A DNA stretch of 64,000 nt from an uncultured Ectothiorhodospiraceae bacterium (GCA_913055615.1 CAJXKK010000003.1:1-64000); one strand, 5' to 3'. Shown: positions 1 to 9,091, numbered from the stretch's first letter. Notes: generated by a model from the letters alone, not told the origin. Made by a program: numbers and translations.

Positions 1-568
1 CAAGTACGAACCAGACGACAGCCGGGAGGCCCAACCAGTCGGCACTCATCAGATCGACCAGTACAGCGGGCGGGGACCCGCGGGGGCTTCCACGTGTATA
101 GCCAAGGCAGAGACTGTAAACGGCGAGACCGGTGGCGAGCGTCATAATGAACGGTGGTACGCGTAGCAGGGTCACGCCGATGCCACTGATCAGACCGGCG
201 GCGAAACACACGGCCAGTACCATTGGGATCATGTACCACACCCCATCCCCTGCGCCGATCCAGCTCGTGGTGAGCACACCGCCAAGCGTAATCATCGAGG
301 CGATCGACAGATCCAGGCCACGGACGAGAATCACCAGCCCTTGGCCAAAGGCCACCACAACCAGGAACGAAGCGAGTTCCGTGATAGTGAGGATGTGCGA
401 CCAGGTTCCAAAAGAACTGCTCACGATTCGTGAACCGAATATGAGTGCGAGTGTCAGTCCAAAAATGGTCAGAACAGCCACGGTGTCGGGCGGGATCGTC
501 ACGCTCCCGCGGTTATCGGCCTTGCCAGTGGGGTTTTGCGCCTCGGATGTGATTTCGTGATCCGCCAT
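1..568 (-). CDS. Sugar ABC transporter permease (RbsC family), 3' part missing
   Basis: Inner-membrane permease of a ribose/AI-2/xylose-type importer, cut by the left window edge. Reading from 568, the product starts MADHEITSEAQNP, followed by hydrophobic segments. It contains the family landmarks LVILVRGLDLSIASM and LRVPPFIMTLATG, typical of BPD_transp_2 permeases. Its ATG shares one base with the TAA of the permease before it (TAATG), so the two are translationally coupled. Two different permeases behind one fused ATPase suggest a heterodimeric channel. The periplasmic binding protein is not in the window and may lie further left. The substrate cannot be read from the sequence. Confidence 0.85.
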   Translation of the reverse strand, partial: MADHEITSEAQNPTGKADNRGSVTIPPDTVAVLTIFGLTLALIFGSRIVSSSFGTWSHILTITELASFLVVVAFGQGLVILVRGLDLSIASMITLGGVLTTSWIGAGDGVWYMIPMVLAVCFAAGLISGIGVTLLRVPPFIMTLATGLAVYSLCLGYTRGSPRGSPPAVLVDLMSADWLGLPAVVWFVL

Positions 569-1545
569 TATTCAGTCCCCGCCTGCGCCCGGCTTTTCGC
601 GAGTTTCAGCATGATCGCGGCAAACACGACTGCGATGACCATGACCAGAGCCTGAAAGAGACCCGTGTAAAAGGACGATACGCCGAGAGCAAACAGCATT
701 CGCTGCATAAGCGTGAGCACGAGCGCTCCGATGATCGACCCAATGACGCCGCCCCGACCCCCACCGAATGCCGTTCCACCGATTGCAACCGCCGCGAACG
801 TCAATAACAGCAAGGGTTCTCCCGCATTCGGATCACCGGTCGAGGTCTGAGCTGACAGCATATAACCGGCCATTCCGTAACAGATGCCGGCCACGCAGAA
901 AGCCTTGAATTTCACGCGGCGAGTGTTGACGCCGGAGAGTTCCGCCGCTGTCTCGTCCTCGCCGACCGCGTAGAGACCTGCTCCAAAACGGGTTCGCTTC
1001 AGTGCCAGCCATGCGCAGGCAACAGCCGCCAGGATCAGCGTCGCTACCGGAAGGATTCCGCCGATCACGCTGGTCAATTCATAGACCATCCAGTCGGCAA
1101 CCCAGCCGCCGGGTGCATTCAGCAGCAGAAGAGCGACGCCCTGGCATACGATCATGGTGCCGAGTGTGGCGGCAATTGCCTGAATACGCAGGTAGGCTAC
1201 CAGGATGCCGTTCACGATACCGACCGCCAAGCCGATTCCCATAACAATCAGAAGACTGGCCAATGCCCCCCACGGGCCTTCAATAGGGTAAAGCGCGAGT
1301 ATCACATTCGCGATGGAAATGACCCCGGCGACGGAAAGATCAAACCCCCCGATCAGGATAATCAGCGTCTGTCCAGCAGCCGCGAGCGCTAAGGGAGTAG
1401 CGGCATTCAGAATATTATTGAAACTGTTAATACTGAGTGACGAAATGCTCCCGGCATAGGCGATCAGCATCATCGCGTATACGATGGCGATCATAAGCGC
1501 ACCGTTGGACGCAAATCGGGCGAACAGTGTGCGGAACGCCTTCAT
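568..1545 (-). CDS. Sugar ABC transporter permease (RbsC family)
   Basis: Membrane subunit of the same importer, 325 residues, which is the normal length for RbsC-type permeases. The sequence is almost wholly hydrophobic, with about eight to ten membrane spans. The family motif LIILIGGFDLSVAGVISIANV lies near residues 62-82 and a glycine-rich loop (GGTAFGGGRGGVIGS) near residue 257. Its ATG overlaps the TGA of the ATPase gene (ATGA) and its stop overlaps the start of the second permease, so the three genes form one transcript. It pairs with the partial permease to its left. Substrate unknown; ribose-, rhamnose- and galactofuranose-type importers share this layout. Confidence 0.88.
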   Translation of the reverse strand: MKAFRTLFARFASNGALMIAIVYAMMLIAYAGSISSLSINSFNNILNAATPLALAAAGQTLIILIGGFDLSVAGVISIANVILALYPIEGPWGALASLLIVMGIGLAVGIVNGILVAYLRIQAIAATLGTMIVCQGVALLLLNAPGGWVADWMVYELTSVIGGILPVATLILAAVACAWLALKRTRFGAGLYAVGEDETAAELSGVNTRRVKFKAFCVAGICYGMAGYMLSAQTSTGDPNAGEPLLLLTFAAVAIGGTAFGGGRGGVIGSIIGALVLTLMQRMLFALGVSSFYTGLFQALVMVIAVVFAAIMLKLAKSRAQAGTE

Positions 1546-3080
1546 GACGCCTCCGCCGCAGTCGCGGTTCCGTAAGATCGGTGGCCGACGATCCCGCTGA
1601 TGAGCGTCTGTTCCGTTATCGTATCGCCTGACAACTCATCCGTGATCCGCCCGTCGTACAGAACGAGACACCGGTTGCAGAGTTCGATCAGTTCCGGGAT
1701 TTCGGAGGAGTACAGCAATACCGAGCCACCGGCATCCGCGAAGTCCCGAATCACACGATAAATCGACTGTTTGGTGCCTACGTCGACGCCGCGGGTGGGA
1801 TCGAACAGCACGAGAATTCCAGCGCCGGATGCAAGTGCGCGGGCGATGACGGCCTTTTGCTGATTGCCTCCCGAGAGCGCGTCAATCCGGAAACCCAAAT
1901 ACCGAGGCTGCAGGTCCAGACGCTGCGCTGTTGCCATCGCATGACCTTCCTCGATCCGGTGGCTCAGGAATCCGAACCGCGACATACGAAAGGCCTGCGG
2001 CAATATGATGTTTGCGGCCGTGCGCATATTGCTGAAAATACCCTCGGTCTTGCGCTCTTCGGGGACGAATGCGATGCCCGGCCCCGCACGCAATGCCTGA
2101 CGGGGGGAATGGATGGAGGTGGGTTTGCCGTCCACACGAATCTCACCTGACTTCACATGGGCTAGTCCGGTGAGCGCCCGGAACAGATCACGCTGCCCCT
2201 GACCCTCGAGCGCCGCCACGCCGAGAACCTCGCCCCGGCGCAGGCTCAAGTCAATACCACGAGCTTTACCTGAAGTGAGGCCGCGGGCCTCAAGAATCGC
2301 TTCACCAGCTGGTGCCGGCCACCCAGTTTCGCCGAAAGCCTCTTCGGGGGAGCGGCCGACCATCATCTCGAAGATGCGGTTGTCATCGACCCCTTCGAGG
2401 TCGACGGAATCAATGGATTGCCCATTGCGAAGGACGGTCGCCCGGCTGCAGAGGCTGCGCACCTCGCTGAGTCGATGGGAGATGTACAGCACGGCAAGGC
2501 CTTCATTCGCGAGTCGGCGGATCTGCTCGAAAAGCCACGTTGTATCGGTCAGCGATGCTGAAGGTTCGTCGAGCACCAGAAGGTGACGTGCCCGCCACAG
2601 CGCACGGGTGATTTCCAGCCGTTGTTTCTCGGCGAGTGCGAGTGACTCTACGGATGTCGTTGGATCGAGGTCAGCGACGCCGAATTGCGTGAGGATTTCA
2701 TTAGCGTGGCGCTGGTTTGCGCGACGCGATGTGAGGCCGATCGGGTTGCGGAGCAAATTCGGCAGGAGCAGGTTTTCAGCCACCGACAAATTCGGCAAGA
2801 GGCTCAGTTCCTGAAAAGCGGTCGCGATACCCGCTTTGCGGGCATCAACAATCGAGTGGAACGGCGGCGGTTTCCAGCCATTGACCTTTAAGGTGCCCTG
2901 ATCCGGCTTCACCACGCCGCTGAGAATTTTGACCAGGGTTGATTTAACGGCACCATTTTCGCCCAGAACGGCATGGATTTCACCTGCCTCGATACTCATC
3001 GACGCATCTGCAAGAGCCACCGTTGGCCCGTAATGCTTCCGGAGACTCTCCACTTCGAGAGCCGGTGCCGATTCCCGCAT
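1542..3080 (-). CDS. Sugar ABC transporter ATP-binding protein (RbsA family) with altered Walker A
   Basis: Fused double ATPase subunit (512 residues) that energises the two permeases encoded downstream. Domain 1 has a signature-like SLALAEKQRLEI and Walker B LLVLDEPSASLTD. Domain 2 has LSGGNQQKAVIARAL and LFDPTRGVDVGTK. Domain 2 normally lacks a good Walker A in this family (here LEGQGQRDLF). In domain 1 the Walker A reads GENGAVKST: the glycine before the catalytic lysine is valine (codon GTT at 2946-2948), which should impair ATP binding. The frame stays open further upstream to a TTG at 3152, but that lies inside the operator palindrome. I chose the ATG at 3080 because AGGGGGA sits just before it. 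Confidence 0.85.
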   Translation of the reverse strand: MRESAPALEVESLRKHYGPTVALADASMSIEAGEIHAVLGENGAVKSTLVKILSGVVKPDQGTLKVNGWKPPPFHSIVDARKAGIATAFQELSLLPNLSVAENLLLPNLLRNPIGLTSRRANQRHANEILTQFGVADLDPTTSVESLALAEKQRLEITRALWRARHLLVLDEPSASLTDTTWLFEQIRRLANEGLAVLYISHRLSEVRSLCSRATVLRNGQSIDSVDLEGVDDNRIFEMMVGRSPEEAFGETGWPAPAGEAILEARGLTSGKARGIDLSLRRGEVLGVAALEGQGQRDLFRALTGLAHVKSGEIRVDGKPTSIHSPRQALRAGPGIAFVPEERKTEGIFSNMRTAANIILPQAFRMSRFGFLSHRIEEGHAMATAQRLDLQPRYLGFRIDALSGGNQQKAVIARALASGAGILVLFDPTRGVDVGTKQSIYRVIRDFADAGGSVLLYSSEIPELIELCNRCLVLYDGRITDELSGDTITEQTLISGIVGHRSYGTATAAEAS

Positions 3081-3148
3081 TGATCCCCCTGATGCCTGTC
3101 GGTCTGAGGGGTCGCCCCCTTTTGGTGCGAACGCTGCGCCTGATTGGT

Positions 3149-3160
3149 GCAAACGTTTGC
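3149..3160 (-). promoter_or_regulatory. LacI/GalR-type operator palindrome
   Basis: A perfect 12-bp palindrome, GCAAACGTTTGC, lies 69 bp upstream of the chosen ATG of the sugar ABC operon. A central CpG flanked by AAAC/GTTT-type half sites is the usual form of LacI-family operators (PurR, CcpA, RbsR). No LacI-family gene is in the window; it may lie elsewhere in this operon beyond the left edge. Confidence 0.6.
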
Positions 3161-3547
3161 TTTTTTAGGAATAGATGTTGATAAGGCGCCGTGTCAACCC
3201 TTTTTTTGAACCGCATTACCGACACGAAGTGGAAAATCGCGTTGGGGCGAGGACTTATCGACGAGGCGAAGCGGTAGAAATCTTCGAAACTGGTACAGAT
3301 CCCAAGCGAAGCAAGACGGTCCATGCATTTGCGGATACCGTTGCTGCCGTACCTGCAAAGTTTCCAACGTCAACCTAGCCCAGTGGCGAACGCTGCTGGG
3401 CACCGGCTACGACAAGCGGGGCTTATTGTCCGATTTCCAAGATGTCTCGGAGATTGTGATAGGAACTCTGGCGCGCCACGGACGAAGAGCGTCGGATGCA
3501 GCTGGGGCCTAGTCGACGGCGACTTATGGGACCCATCGCTCAATCCA

Positions 3548-3745
3548 GGGCGGGACACCACAGTCTCGCTACCGTTGGCGGGAGCTCAAAGCGTGTACGC
3601 ACAGACCTACGGAGCACGATACCTGCAGGGGTACATACCCGTAGGGGTATTTCTGGGGGTATCAATATAGCGATAACAAATAATCAACTGTCTTTTCATC
3701 TATTTAGCTCATTTTTGCGACACCCACTCCCGGCAGCAATACAAT
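3548..3745 (+). repeat. Diverged direct repeat, left copy
   Basis: This stretch shares with 15850-16035 the words GCGGGACACCAC, CGCTACCGT, then AAAG followed by TACGGAGCA/TATGGAGCA, and about 120 bp later GACACCCACTCCCGGCA versus GACACCCATTCCTGGCA. The order and spacing are conserved and the orientation is the same. One reading frame is also similar in both copies (RDTT, then TYGA about 20 residues later), so both may be remnants of one mobile element. The family is not recognised. Confidence 0.55.
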
Positions 3746-3803
3746 CAATAAGTTATGCAACAGTGAGCGTGCCGCGTCATATAGATTGAATTCGGAATAA
3801 CCA

Positions 3804-4076
3804 CTAATAAGCAACCGCGCCCCGGCCACACGCCTGCCGCTCGAGATCAATACTGCCGCCTACAGTTGCGCCCGGCCGAACCAGCCCCCGCTCCACCTTG
3901 AGCGTCGGCTCACCGCAAACCGGGCATACGTTATCTTGACGAGTTCGCTCTTGACTCCTGAAGGGCTCTCGAAGGTCCGGTTCACTTGCATCCCGCGCAC
4001 TGCAACTTTCCGTAACGCATCCGCATCGCAGCGTTTTCCGATCTACTGGTTTCTGTCTGGCCGTCCCATCACACAA
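3804..4076 (-). CDS. Possible small Cys-rich protein after the reductase gene
   Basis: A 90-residue frame starting with TTG, 17 bp downstream of the reductase stop and on the same strand. AAGGG lies a few bases before the TTG. It has seven cysteines, including CGCVTESC and a CPVC pair that could bind zinc or iron. No family is recognised, the tail is low in hydrophobic residues, and it lies in a region of decayed sequence, so it may be a chance frame. Confidence 0.22.
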   Translation of the reverse strand: MCDGTARQKPVDRKTLRCGCVTESCSARDASEPDLREPFRSQERTRQDNVCPVCGEPTLKVERGLVRPGATVGGSIDLERQACGRGAVAY

Positions 4077-4093
4077 TCAACGCCCTTGCGCCT

Positions 4094-5212
4094 TCAATCC
4101 GCGTACTCGATGGTGCACCGTCGAGTAAGAGGATACGACTGACAGGTTAGTATCTCGCCGTTGTCTCTTTGTGTACTCGACAATCCCTCTTCGTTGTCCA
4201 TACGGACATCGCCTTCCAACAGAGTCGCAGAACACGCGCCACATAACCCTTCTTCACATCCGCAGGGCGGGTCCAGACCGGCCTGCTGCGCTGCGACTAG
4301 TAGTGTTTTATCGCCGGAACATGAAATCGTTTGCGTTTTACCGTCAATTTTCACGACTACTTCACGATTGGCGTTGTCCTCAGCTTTCCCGCGTGACTCG
4401 GATCGGCGTGCGTTCGTCTCTGACTGCGGATCGGCGGACAGCGATGCAAACCGTTCGCAGTGGATATCTTCGGAGGCTATGCCGCCTGACTCAAGAGAGG
4501 ATTCGCAAAGCGACATAAACGGCGCGGGCCCACACAAGTAATACTGCGCTCCAACCTCTGGCCGCACGAGCGCTTCTATCTTCTCTCCTTGGATGAACCC
4601 CTGCTCAACGTCGTTGTGGTGTACGACGGTCAGTTGGTCCGGATATGTCGCCATCATACGATTGATTTCATCGTAGAATATGGTGGACGGTCGATCACGA
4701 TTCGCATAAAACAGCGTAATTGATTGACTCGATTTCAATAACGCCGTTCGCAAGAGAGAAATGACCGGCGTGATGCCGCTACCGGCCGCCAATAACACCA
4801 GCGGTCGATCTCGTGATTCGAGTACGAACCGCCCGGCGGGAGGACGTGCATAAAGCCTACTGCCCATCCCGAGCGTGTCGTTCATCCAGTTCGAGGCTCG
4901 ACCGTCCTGAATTCTTTTGACCGTGATCGTGGGAAACTCGTGAGTATCTGGCGAACTGGAAAATGAGTAACAGCGGCGCAGAATTTCCCCAGTCACTTCT
5001 AATGAGAAGGTCAGGAATTGGCCCGATTGGTAACCGAAAAACTCCTCGTACTCACTCGGCGCCTTCAGCGAGAAGGACTTTGCCTCGCTGGTTTCTTCGA
5101 TCACATCGATCACCTCGAGCGGGTAATATCCGCTCGGTGTTTCTTTCGAGGCAGGCACGATAATTGTCCCTGATCGGTAGTTTTCGTATTGCGACATGAA
5201 TCGCGCATCCAT
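4094..5212 (-). CDS. Rieske oxygenase reductase (FAD/NAD(P)H flavoprotein with C-terminal 2Fe-2S ferredoxin domain)
   Basis: Electron-transfer partner of the Rieske oxygenase encoded upstream on the same strand. It takes electrons from NAD(P)H through FAD and a plant-type 2Fe-2S cluster. The FNR-fold part shows the FAD motif RCYSFSS (residues 80-86), the pyridine-nucleotide motif GSGITP (144-149) and CGPAPFM (227-233). After a charged linker (about 258-284) comes the ferredoxin domain with ligands C319, C324, C327 and C357. This FNR-then-ferredoxin order is that of GbcB, KshB and PaaE-type reductases. No clear Shine-Dalgarno precedes the ATG at 5212; an ATG at 5197 is an alternative start. 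Confidence 0.9.
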   Translation of the reverse strand: MDARFMSQYENYRSGTIIVPASKETPSGYYPLEVIDVIEETSEAKSFSLKAPSEYEEFFGYQSGQFLTFSLEVTGEILRRCYSFSSSPDTHEFPTITVKRIQDGRASNWMNDTLGMGSRLYARPPAGRFVLESRDRPLVLLAAGSGITPVISLLRTALLKSSQSITLFYANRDRPSTIFYDEINRMMATYPDQLTVVHHNDVEQGFIQGEKIEALVRPEVGAQYYLCGPAPFMSLCESSLESGGIASEDIHCERFASLSADPQSETNARRSESRGKAEDNANREVVVKIDGKTQTISCSGDKTLLVAAQQAGLDPPCGCEEGLCGACSATLLEGDVRMDNEEGLSSTQRDNGEILTCQSYPLTRRCTIEYAD

Positions 5213-5282
5213 GCGCGCTGCGGCCCATACTTGGGCGTATTAGCACCCCATTAATCGGTGCATAGTCATTGTCGCTCTACCG

Positions 5283-6431
5283 TTATACGGCGTCGTAGAT
5301 CTTCCAGTTATGCCAGTGCACGCCGATTTCACCACCAGCCTGGACAGGATCATTGTCGGGGGAATGCACCACTCGACCCTGACTGAAGCCCCGCTGTCGC
5401 ATCCCTTCCTGAACCGACTCGCAAAGTTCCTTGTCCTCGACGCCGGCAACGTGCGCGCCCCAGTGGTTCCTTTGTTCGTTCATATCGCTGTGGTCATCGG
5501 CAAGTCGGAATGTCTGGGTCCAGTTTTCAGTCACCTCTGGACCGGCGGGATCGACGCGGTAGATTGAGATATTCGGCGTTCCCGGAATCGTAGTGAATGA
5601 CAGGTTCGGCCAGATAAACCAGAAGCGTCCGTTTTGTTGCGCCATATCGGGAGTTATCGGATACGCATCATTGTCCCATTTTCCGGTATGCGGAACGGTT
5701 GCGCTCGTGAAATTCACATAACAGGTAGTTCCATAGTTGGCGACATCGAACAGGGTGCACAGGTCTTTGTGCGCCGGCTTGCAGTGGTAGCACTCCTGGA
5801 AGTTCTCGACCAGAACCTTCCAGTTACACGCGACTTTTCCAGGCAGTGCCAGGCCCTCGCTGTCCTCGACCAATACCAAATCCTCGATCTGCACGACATC
5901 AGCCCGTATTTCCTCCTCAAGCCCCGGCGCGTATTCGCAGAAAGTCGGGGCATCCATGTCAAGGTTCACGAAGAGAAAACCCAGCATCGAGTCGACGCGG
6001 ATCGGGGTCAGTCCGTAATCTGTAGGGTCGAAGTCGGGAAGGGTATCGGTGCCATACGCGCTTTTCAGCGAACCGTCCAAGCGGTATGCCCAAGCATGGT
6101 ACGGGCAGGTGATAACGGGTTTTTTCCCGGTGCCTTCCAGAAGTTTGTGTCCCCGGTGTTTGCAGACGTTGTAGAAGCCGCGAATGACCTCGTCGCGTCC
6201 ACGAATGAGGAAGACATTCTGGTCGTATATCTGGCCGGTAATATAACTTCCCGCTTCGGTCAACTGTGATTCGTGCCCGATATAGAGCCAGCTCTTGTAG
6301 AAGATATTCTCGAGTTCAGCCTCGAGAATTTCTGGATCGTTGTAATACCGCCGTGGGAGTGTCCGAGACCGCGTTGGATCGTCACTGATCGCGTGTTCCT
6401 GCTCGCGCGGCTTAGTACTGGTCGTCGCCAT
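5283..6431 (-). CDS. Rieske non-heme iron oxygenase, alpha subunit (quaternary-ammonium/carnitine oxygenase type)
   Basis: Catalytic subunit of a two-component oxygenase, 382 residues. The Rieske 2Fe-2S ligands are C90, H92, C109 and H112 (CKHRGH and CPYH). The mononuclear iron site shows ENFQECYHC with H216 and H221, the form found in GbcA/CntA-like enzymes that demethylate or cleave glycine betaine, carnitine or stachydrine. That points to a methylated ammonium substrate, but this is inference. The ATG at 6431 is preceded by AAGGAGA at good spacing; the longer frame starts inside the operator. The palindrome at 6491-6514 lies 60 bp upstream. The reductase gene follows 70 bp downstream. Confidence 0.9.
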   Translation of the reverse strand: MATTSTKPREQEHAISDDPTRSRTLPRRYYNDPEILEAELENIFYKSWLYIGHESQLTEAGSYITGQIYDQNVFLIRGRDEVIRGFYNVCKHRGHKLLEGTGKKPVITCPYHAWAYRLDGSLKSAYGTDTLPDFDPTDYGLTPIRVDSMLGFLFVNLDMDAPTFCEYAPGLEEEIRADVVQIEDLVLVEDSEGLALPGKVACNWKVLVENFQECYHCKPAHKDLCTLFDVANYGTTCYVNFTSATVPHTGKWDNDAYPITPDMAQQNGRFWFIWPNLSFTTIPGTPNISIYRVDPAGPEVTENWTQTFRLADDHSDMNEQRNHWGAHVAGVEDKELCESVQEGMRQRGFSQGRVVHSPDNDPVQAGGEIGVHWHNWKIYDAV

Positions 6432-6490
6432 GGGTGTCTCCTTCGTTGTGCTGTAGGCGTGGCAAAAACGCGCATTGATCGTACCGCCAG

Positions 6491-6514
6491 AAAATTGGTC
6501 GCGCAACCAATTTT
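6491..6514 (-). promoter_or_regulatory. Operator palindrome 1 (TTGG-N8-CCAA) upstream of the Rieske gene
   Basis: AAAATTGGT and ACCAATTTT form perfect 9-bp arms around CGCGCA. The same site in reverse complement is found before the ABC binding-protein gene (10155-10178), and a weaker form precedes the TetR gene (9191-9208). It is the likely binding site of the BetI-like repressor in this block. Confidence 0.75.
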
Positions 6515-6787
6515 TTTGCGATAGGCTCTGCCAATGACGCTTTGCAGGCGTGATTACGCCTGGCTAGCTGATTGGAGGGGGAGAGGTTTCCCGTGTATTG
6601 AGGCGCGAGGCCGGCCAACAGTTCGGGCAGGACCGACTACGCGGAAGCTTTGGCAAGCGGCGCGGAATGGAGGCCGCAGGGACGGAGCCGGTACCCGCTC
6701 CGGCGGGCCATGCGGTTGACCCGCCTTATGGTGTCTGGGGATATGAGATCCGTTGCCGGAAGGTCGCGGCGCCAGCGATGTAGCCGT
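6515..6787. other. Intergenic region between BisC-like and Rieske genes
   Basis: About 270 bp downstream of the BisC-like stop and upstream of the Rieske operator. The gap plus the operator suggest that the Rieske-reductase pair has its own promoter. I see no gene or strong hairpin here. Confidence 0.5.
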
Positions 6788-9091
6788 TCAACCGGTGGCG
6801 ATGAGGGGGCTCTCGAAGGGTTTCAGGCTGATTTTCGTCGCATCGAAACGTTCGACCTCGACCAGCGTAGTCAGGGGGCTAGGCCCCTGCGAAAGCGGTG
6901 AACAGCCCTGATCGCGCGTCAGCACATTCGGGTTGCCATGGATTTCAAGCCACTGCCCGTCGTCGGACGTTGTCATATCCGGCCAGGCACCGGTTGACAG
7001 TTGTACAACGCCCGGCATGACGTCCTCAGTGAGTTTCGCACCGCAAAGACAGGCACCCCGTGCATTGTATAGGCGGACGATATCACCATCTGCGATTCCC
7101 CGGCTTCCCGCATCCGCGGGGTTAAGGCGTGCCGGTTCATGGCCATGGATTTTGCCGCCGACACTGAATGGGCCGTGGTCGCCCTGGCTGTGCAACCGAC
7201 GCGCGGGCTGATTGGATACAAGGTGTAACGGATATTCTTTGGCTTCAGATCCTCCCAGCCACTCATATGGCTCCGCCCAGGTCGGATGGGGAGGTATTGC
7301 CGGATGCGTCATTCTGGCGATAGTTTGCGAATAGATTTCGATTTTGCCGGTGGGTGTGTCCAAGGGGTGTGCTTCCGGAGCGCGCGCGAACTCTTCCAGC
7401 GGGGTCACGCCTGCATCGTCCATAGGGATGTCGAGTTGGCCCCCATCCCAGAACGTATCAAAATCCGGAAGGGAAACGCCGCAGGCATCCGCCCGAACGC
7501 GGGAGGTCTCGTATAGATGTTTCACCCATTCAAGTTCGTCACGCCCCTCGGAAAAACTCTCACCAAAGCCGAGAGACTCCGCAAGATTCGAAAAAATTTC
7601 GAAGTCTGATCGGGACGCTCCATACGGCTCCAGCGCCTGATGCATTGGCGAAATGAAGCGGTCCTGAGAACCGCAGGATATGTCATTCCGTTCCAGGGCA
7701 GTTGTGACCGGAAACACGATGTCCGCGCGACGAGCCACCGGAGTCCACCAGGGTTCGTTGACGATGATGGTTTCCGGGCGGGACCAGGCCTTCTCCAGTC
7801 GGTTCAGGTCCTGGTGATGGTGGAACGGATTACCACCGGCCCAATAAATCAGGCGTATATCCGGGTAAGTCAACTCGAGACCATTGTAAGAGCACTGCCC
7901 GCCGGGGTTGAGCAGCATATCGGCTACACGGGCTACCGGAATTGGGGGCGAGACCGGGTTATGCCCCTGCGGTAAGGAACCCCACTTGAAGGGCGTCAAT
8001 GGCTCACCAATGCCATTCATACCGGCATAACCGAAACCGATCCCGGCGCCGCGGCGGCCAATCTGGCCCAGCATTGCCGCCAGAACGATCCCCATCCAGT
8101 ACGGCTGCTCGCCGCGATCCGCTCGCTGAAGCGACCAGGCGACGGAGATCATCGTGCGGTGTGTCGCCATTCGCTCGGCGAGCAGCGCAATATTCGCGGC
8201 TGGAATACCGGTAATCGAACTTGCCCAGGCGGGGGATTTCGGGATGCCGTCGCACTCCCCCGTGAGATAGGGACGAAAACGGTCGAATCCGACCGTGCAG
8301 CGCTCGAGAAACGCGTAATCCACCTTGCCGTGCTCCCAGAGGTGGTAGGCCAGACCGAGCATCAGCGCCGTATCCGTGTTGGGCCTGGTCGCCATCCACT
8401 GCGCATCGAGATCCGCAGCTACATCATCCCGCTGCGGGCTGACGTTGACAAAACTCACTCCGGAATCACGGCATGCATCGAGGTGACCGCGGACGCCATG
8501 TCGGCCGACATGGCTTTCGTTGATCTGGCTGTTTTTGAGCGCGAGACCACCGAAAGCCACAAACAGTTCACAACTTTCGGCGACTTGTACCCAGCGAGGG
8601 CTCTGGTGCAGAGCATTGACTCTGTTGCCGATGACGTGGGGCAGGATCACTTCGGCGGCAGCGGTGCTGTAGGTATTTGTTGAGGCCGTATATCCTCCGA
8701 ACCCGTTCATGAAACGGTGCAGTTGACTCAGCGCATGATGGAACCGGCCGGCGCTGGCCCACCCGTATGAGCCGGCATAAATGGACTGGTTGCCCGATTC
8801 TTTCTTGGCCCGTAGCAGCGCGTCCGAGGCCAGCTCGATCGCATATTCCCACGAGACACGAACGAATGGTTCGTAACCGCGTCCAGTGCCGTCAGACTCC
8901 TCGGGCGCCCGTAGGTAACCGGCCCGGACCATCGGGTAGCCGACGCGCAGGGTGTCCTGCACAGCAGCCATAGAAGGGCCAATCGGTGATGGGTCGCGAT
9001 CGCCCTCATCGGCTTCGAGACGAACTTTTCCGTTTTCCGCCGGGTGGACACGGTACGCACCCCAATGCCCCGCCGTTCTCAATATCCCCAT
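6788..9091 (-). CDS. BisC/TorA-like molybdopterin S-/N-oxide reductase, cytoplasmic
   Basis: Bis-MGD molybdenum enzyme of the DMSO-reductase family, 767 residues. The segment GSYGWASAGRFHHA near residue 107 matches the BisC/TorA/DorA region in which serine ligates molybdenum. FMNGFGGYT and STAAAEVILPHVIG follow, as in BisC. There is no Tat signal and no N-terminal Fe-S Cys motif, so it should be cytoplasmic and reduce an S- or N-oxide such as biotin or methionine sulfoxide or an amine N-oxide. Its C-terminal molydopterin-binding domain (TGKIEIYSQ, then SNQPARRLHSQ) is intact. It is divergent from the TetR gene and on the same strand as the Rieske pair. The substrate is unknown; its presence in a Rieske/ABC block is unusual. 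Confidence 0.85.
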   Translation of the reverse strand: MGILRTAGHWGAYRVHPAENGKVRLEADEGDRDPSPIGPSMAAVQDTLRVGYPMVRAGYLRAPEESDGTGRGYEPFVRVSWEYAIELASDALLRAKKESGNQSIYAGSYGWASAGRFHHALSQLHRFMNGFGGYTASTNTYSTAAAEVILPHVIGNRVNALHQSPRWVQVAESCELFVAFGGLALKNSQINESHVGRHGVRGHLDACRDSGVSFVNVSPQRDDVAADLDAQWMATRPNTDTALMLGLAYHLWEHGKVDYAFLERCTVGFDRFRPYLTGECDGIPKSPAWASSITGIPAANIALLAERMATHRTMISVAWSLQRADRGEQPYWMGIVLAAMLGQIGRRGAGIGFGYAGMNGIGEPLTPFKWGSLPQGHNPVSPPIPVARVADMLLNPGGQCSYNGLELTYPDIRLIYWAGGNPFHHHQDLNRLEKAWSRPETIIVNEPWWTPVARRADIVFPVTTALERNDISCGSQDRFISPMHQALEPYGASRSDFEIFSNLAESLGFGESFSEGRDELEWVKHLYETSRVRADACGVSLPDFDTFWDGGQLDIPMDDAGVTPLEEFARAPEAHPLDTPTGKIEIYSQTIARMTHPAIPPHPTWAEPYEWLGGSEAKEYPLHLVSNQPARRLHSQGDHGPFSVGGKIHGHEPARLNPADAGSRGIADGDIVRLYNARGACLCGAKLTEDVMPGVVQLSTGAWPDMTTSDDGQWLEIHGNPNVLTRDQGCSPLSQGPSPLTTLVEVERFDATKISLKPFESPLIATG

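Larger units (their letters stand above)
3161..4093. other. Long intergenic stretch between two minus-strand operons
   Basis: About 930 bp with no gene I can identify. It contains the upstream flank of the sugar ABC operon, one copy of a diverged repeat (about 3548-3745) also found at about 15850-16035, and a weak short frame just downstream of the reductase gene. The segment 3660-3800 is strikingly A+T rich. The overall look is of decayed sequence at an island boundary. Confidence 0.6.

Noticed and set aside
3160-4093. Recognisable transposase in the left long gene-free stretch
   Set aside because: No frame shows a DDE, DEDD or tyrosine transposase motif; only the similarity to the 15.85-kb copy suggests mobile origin.
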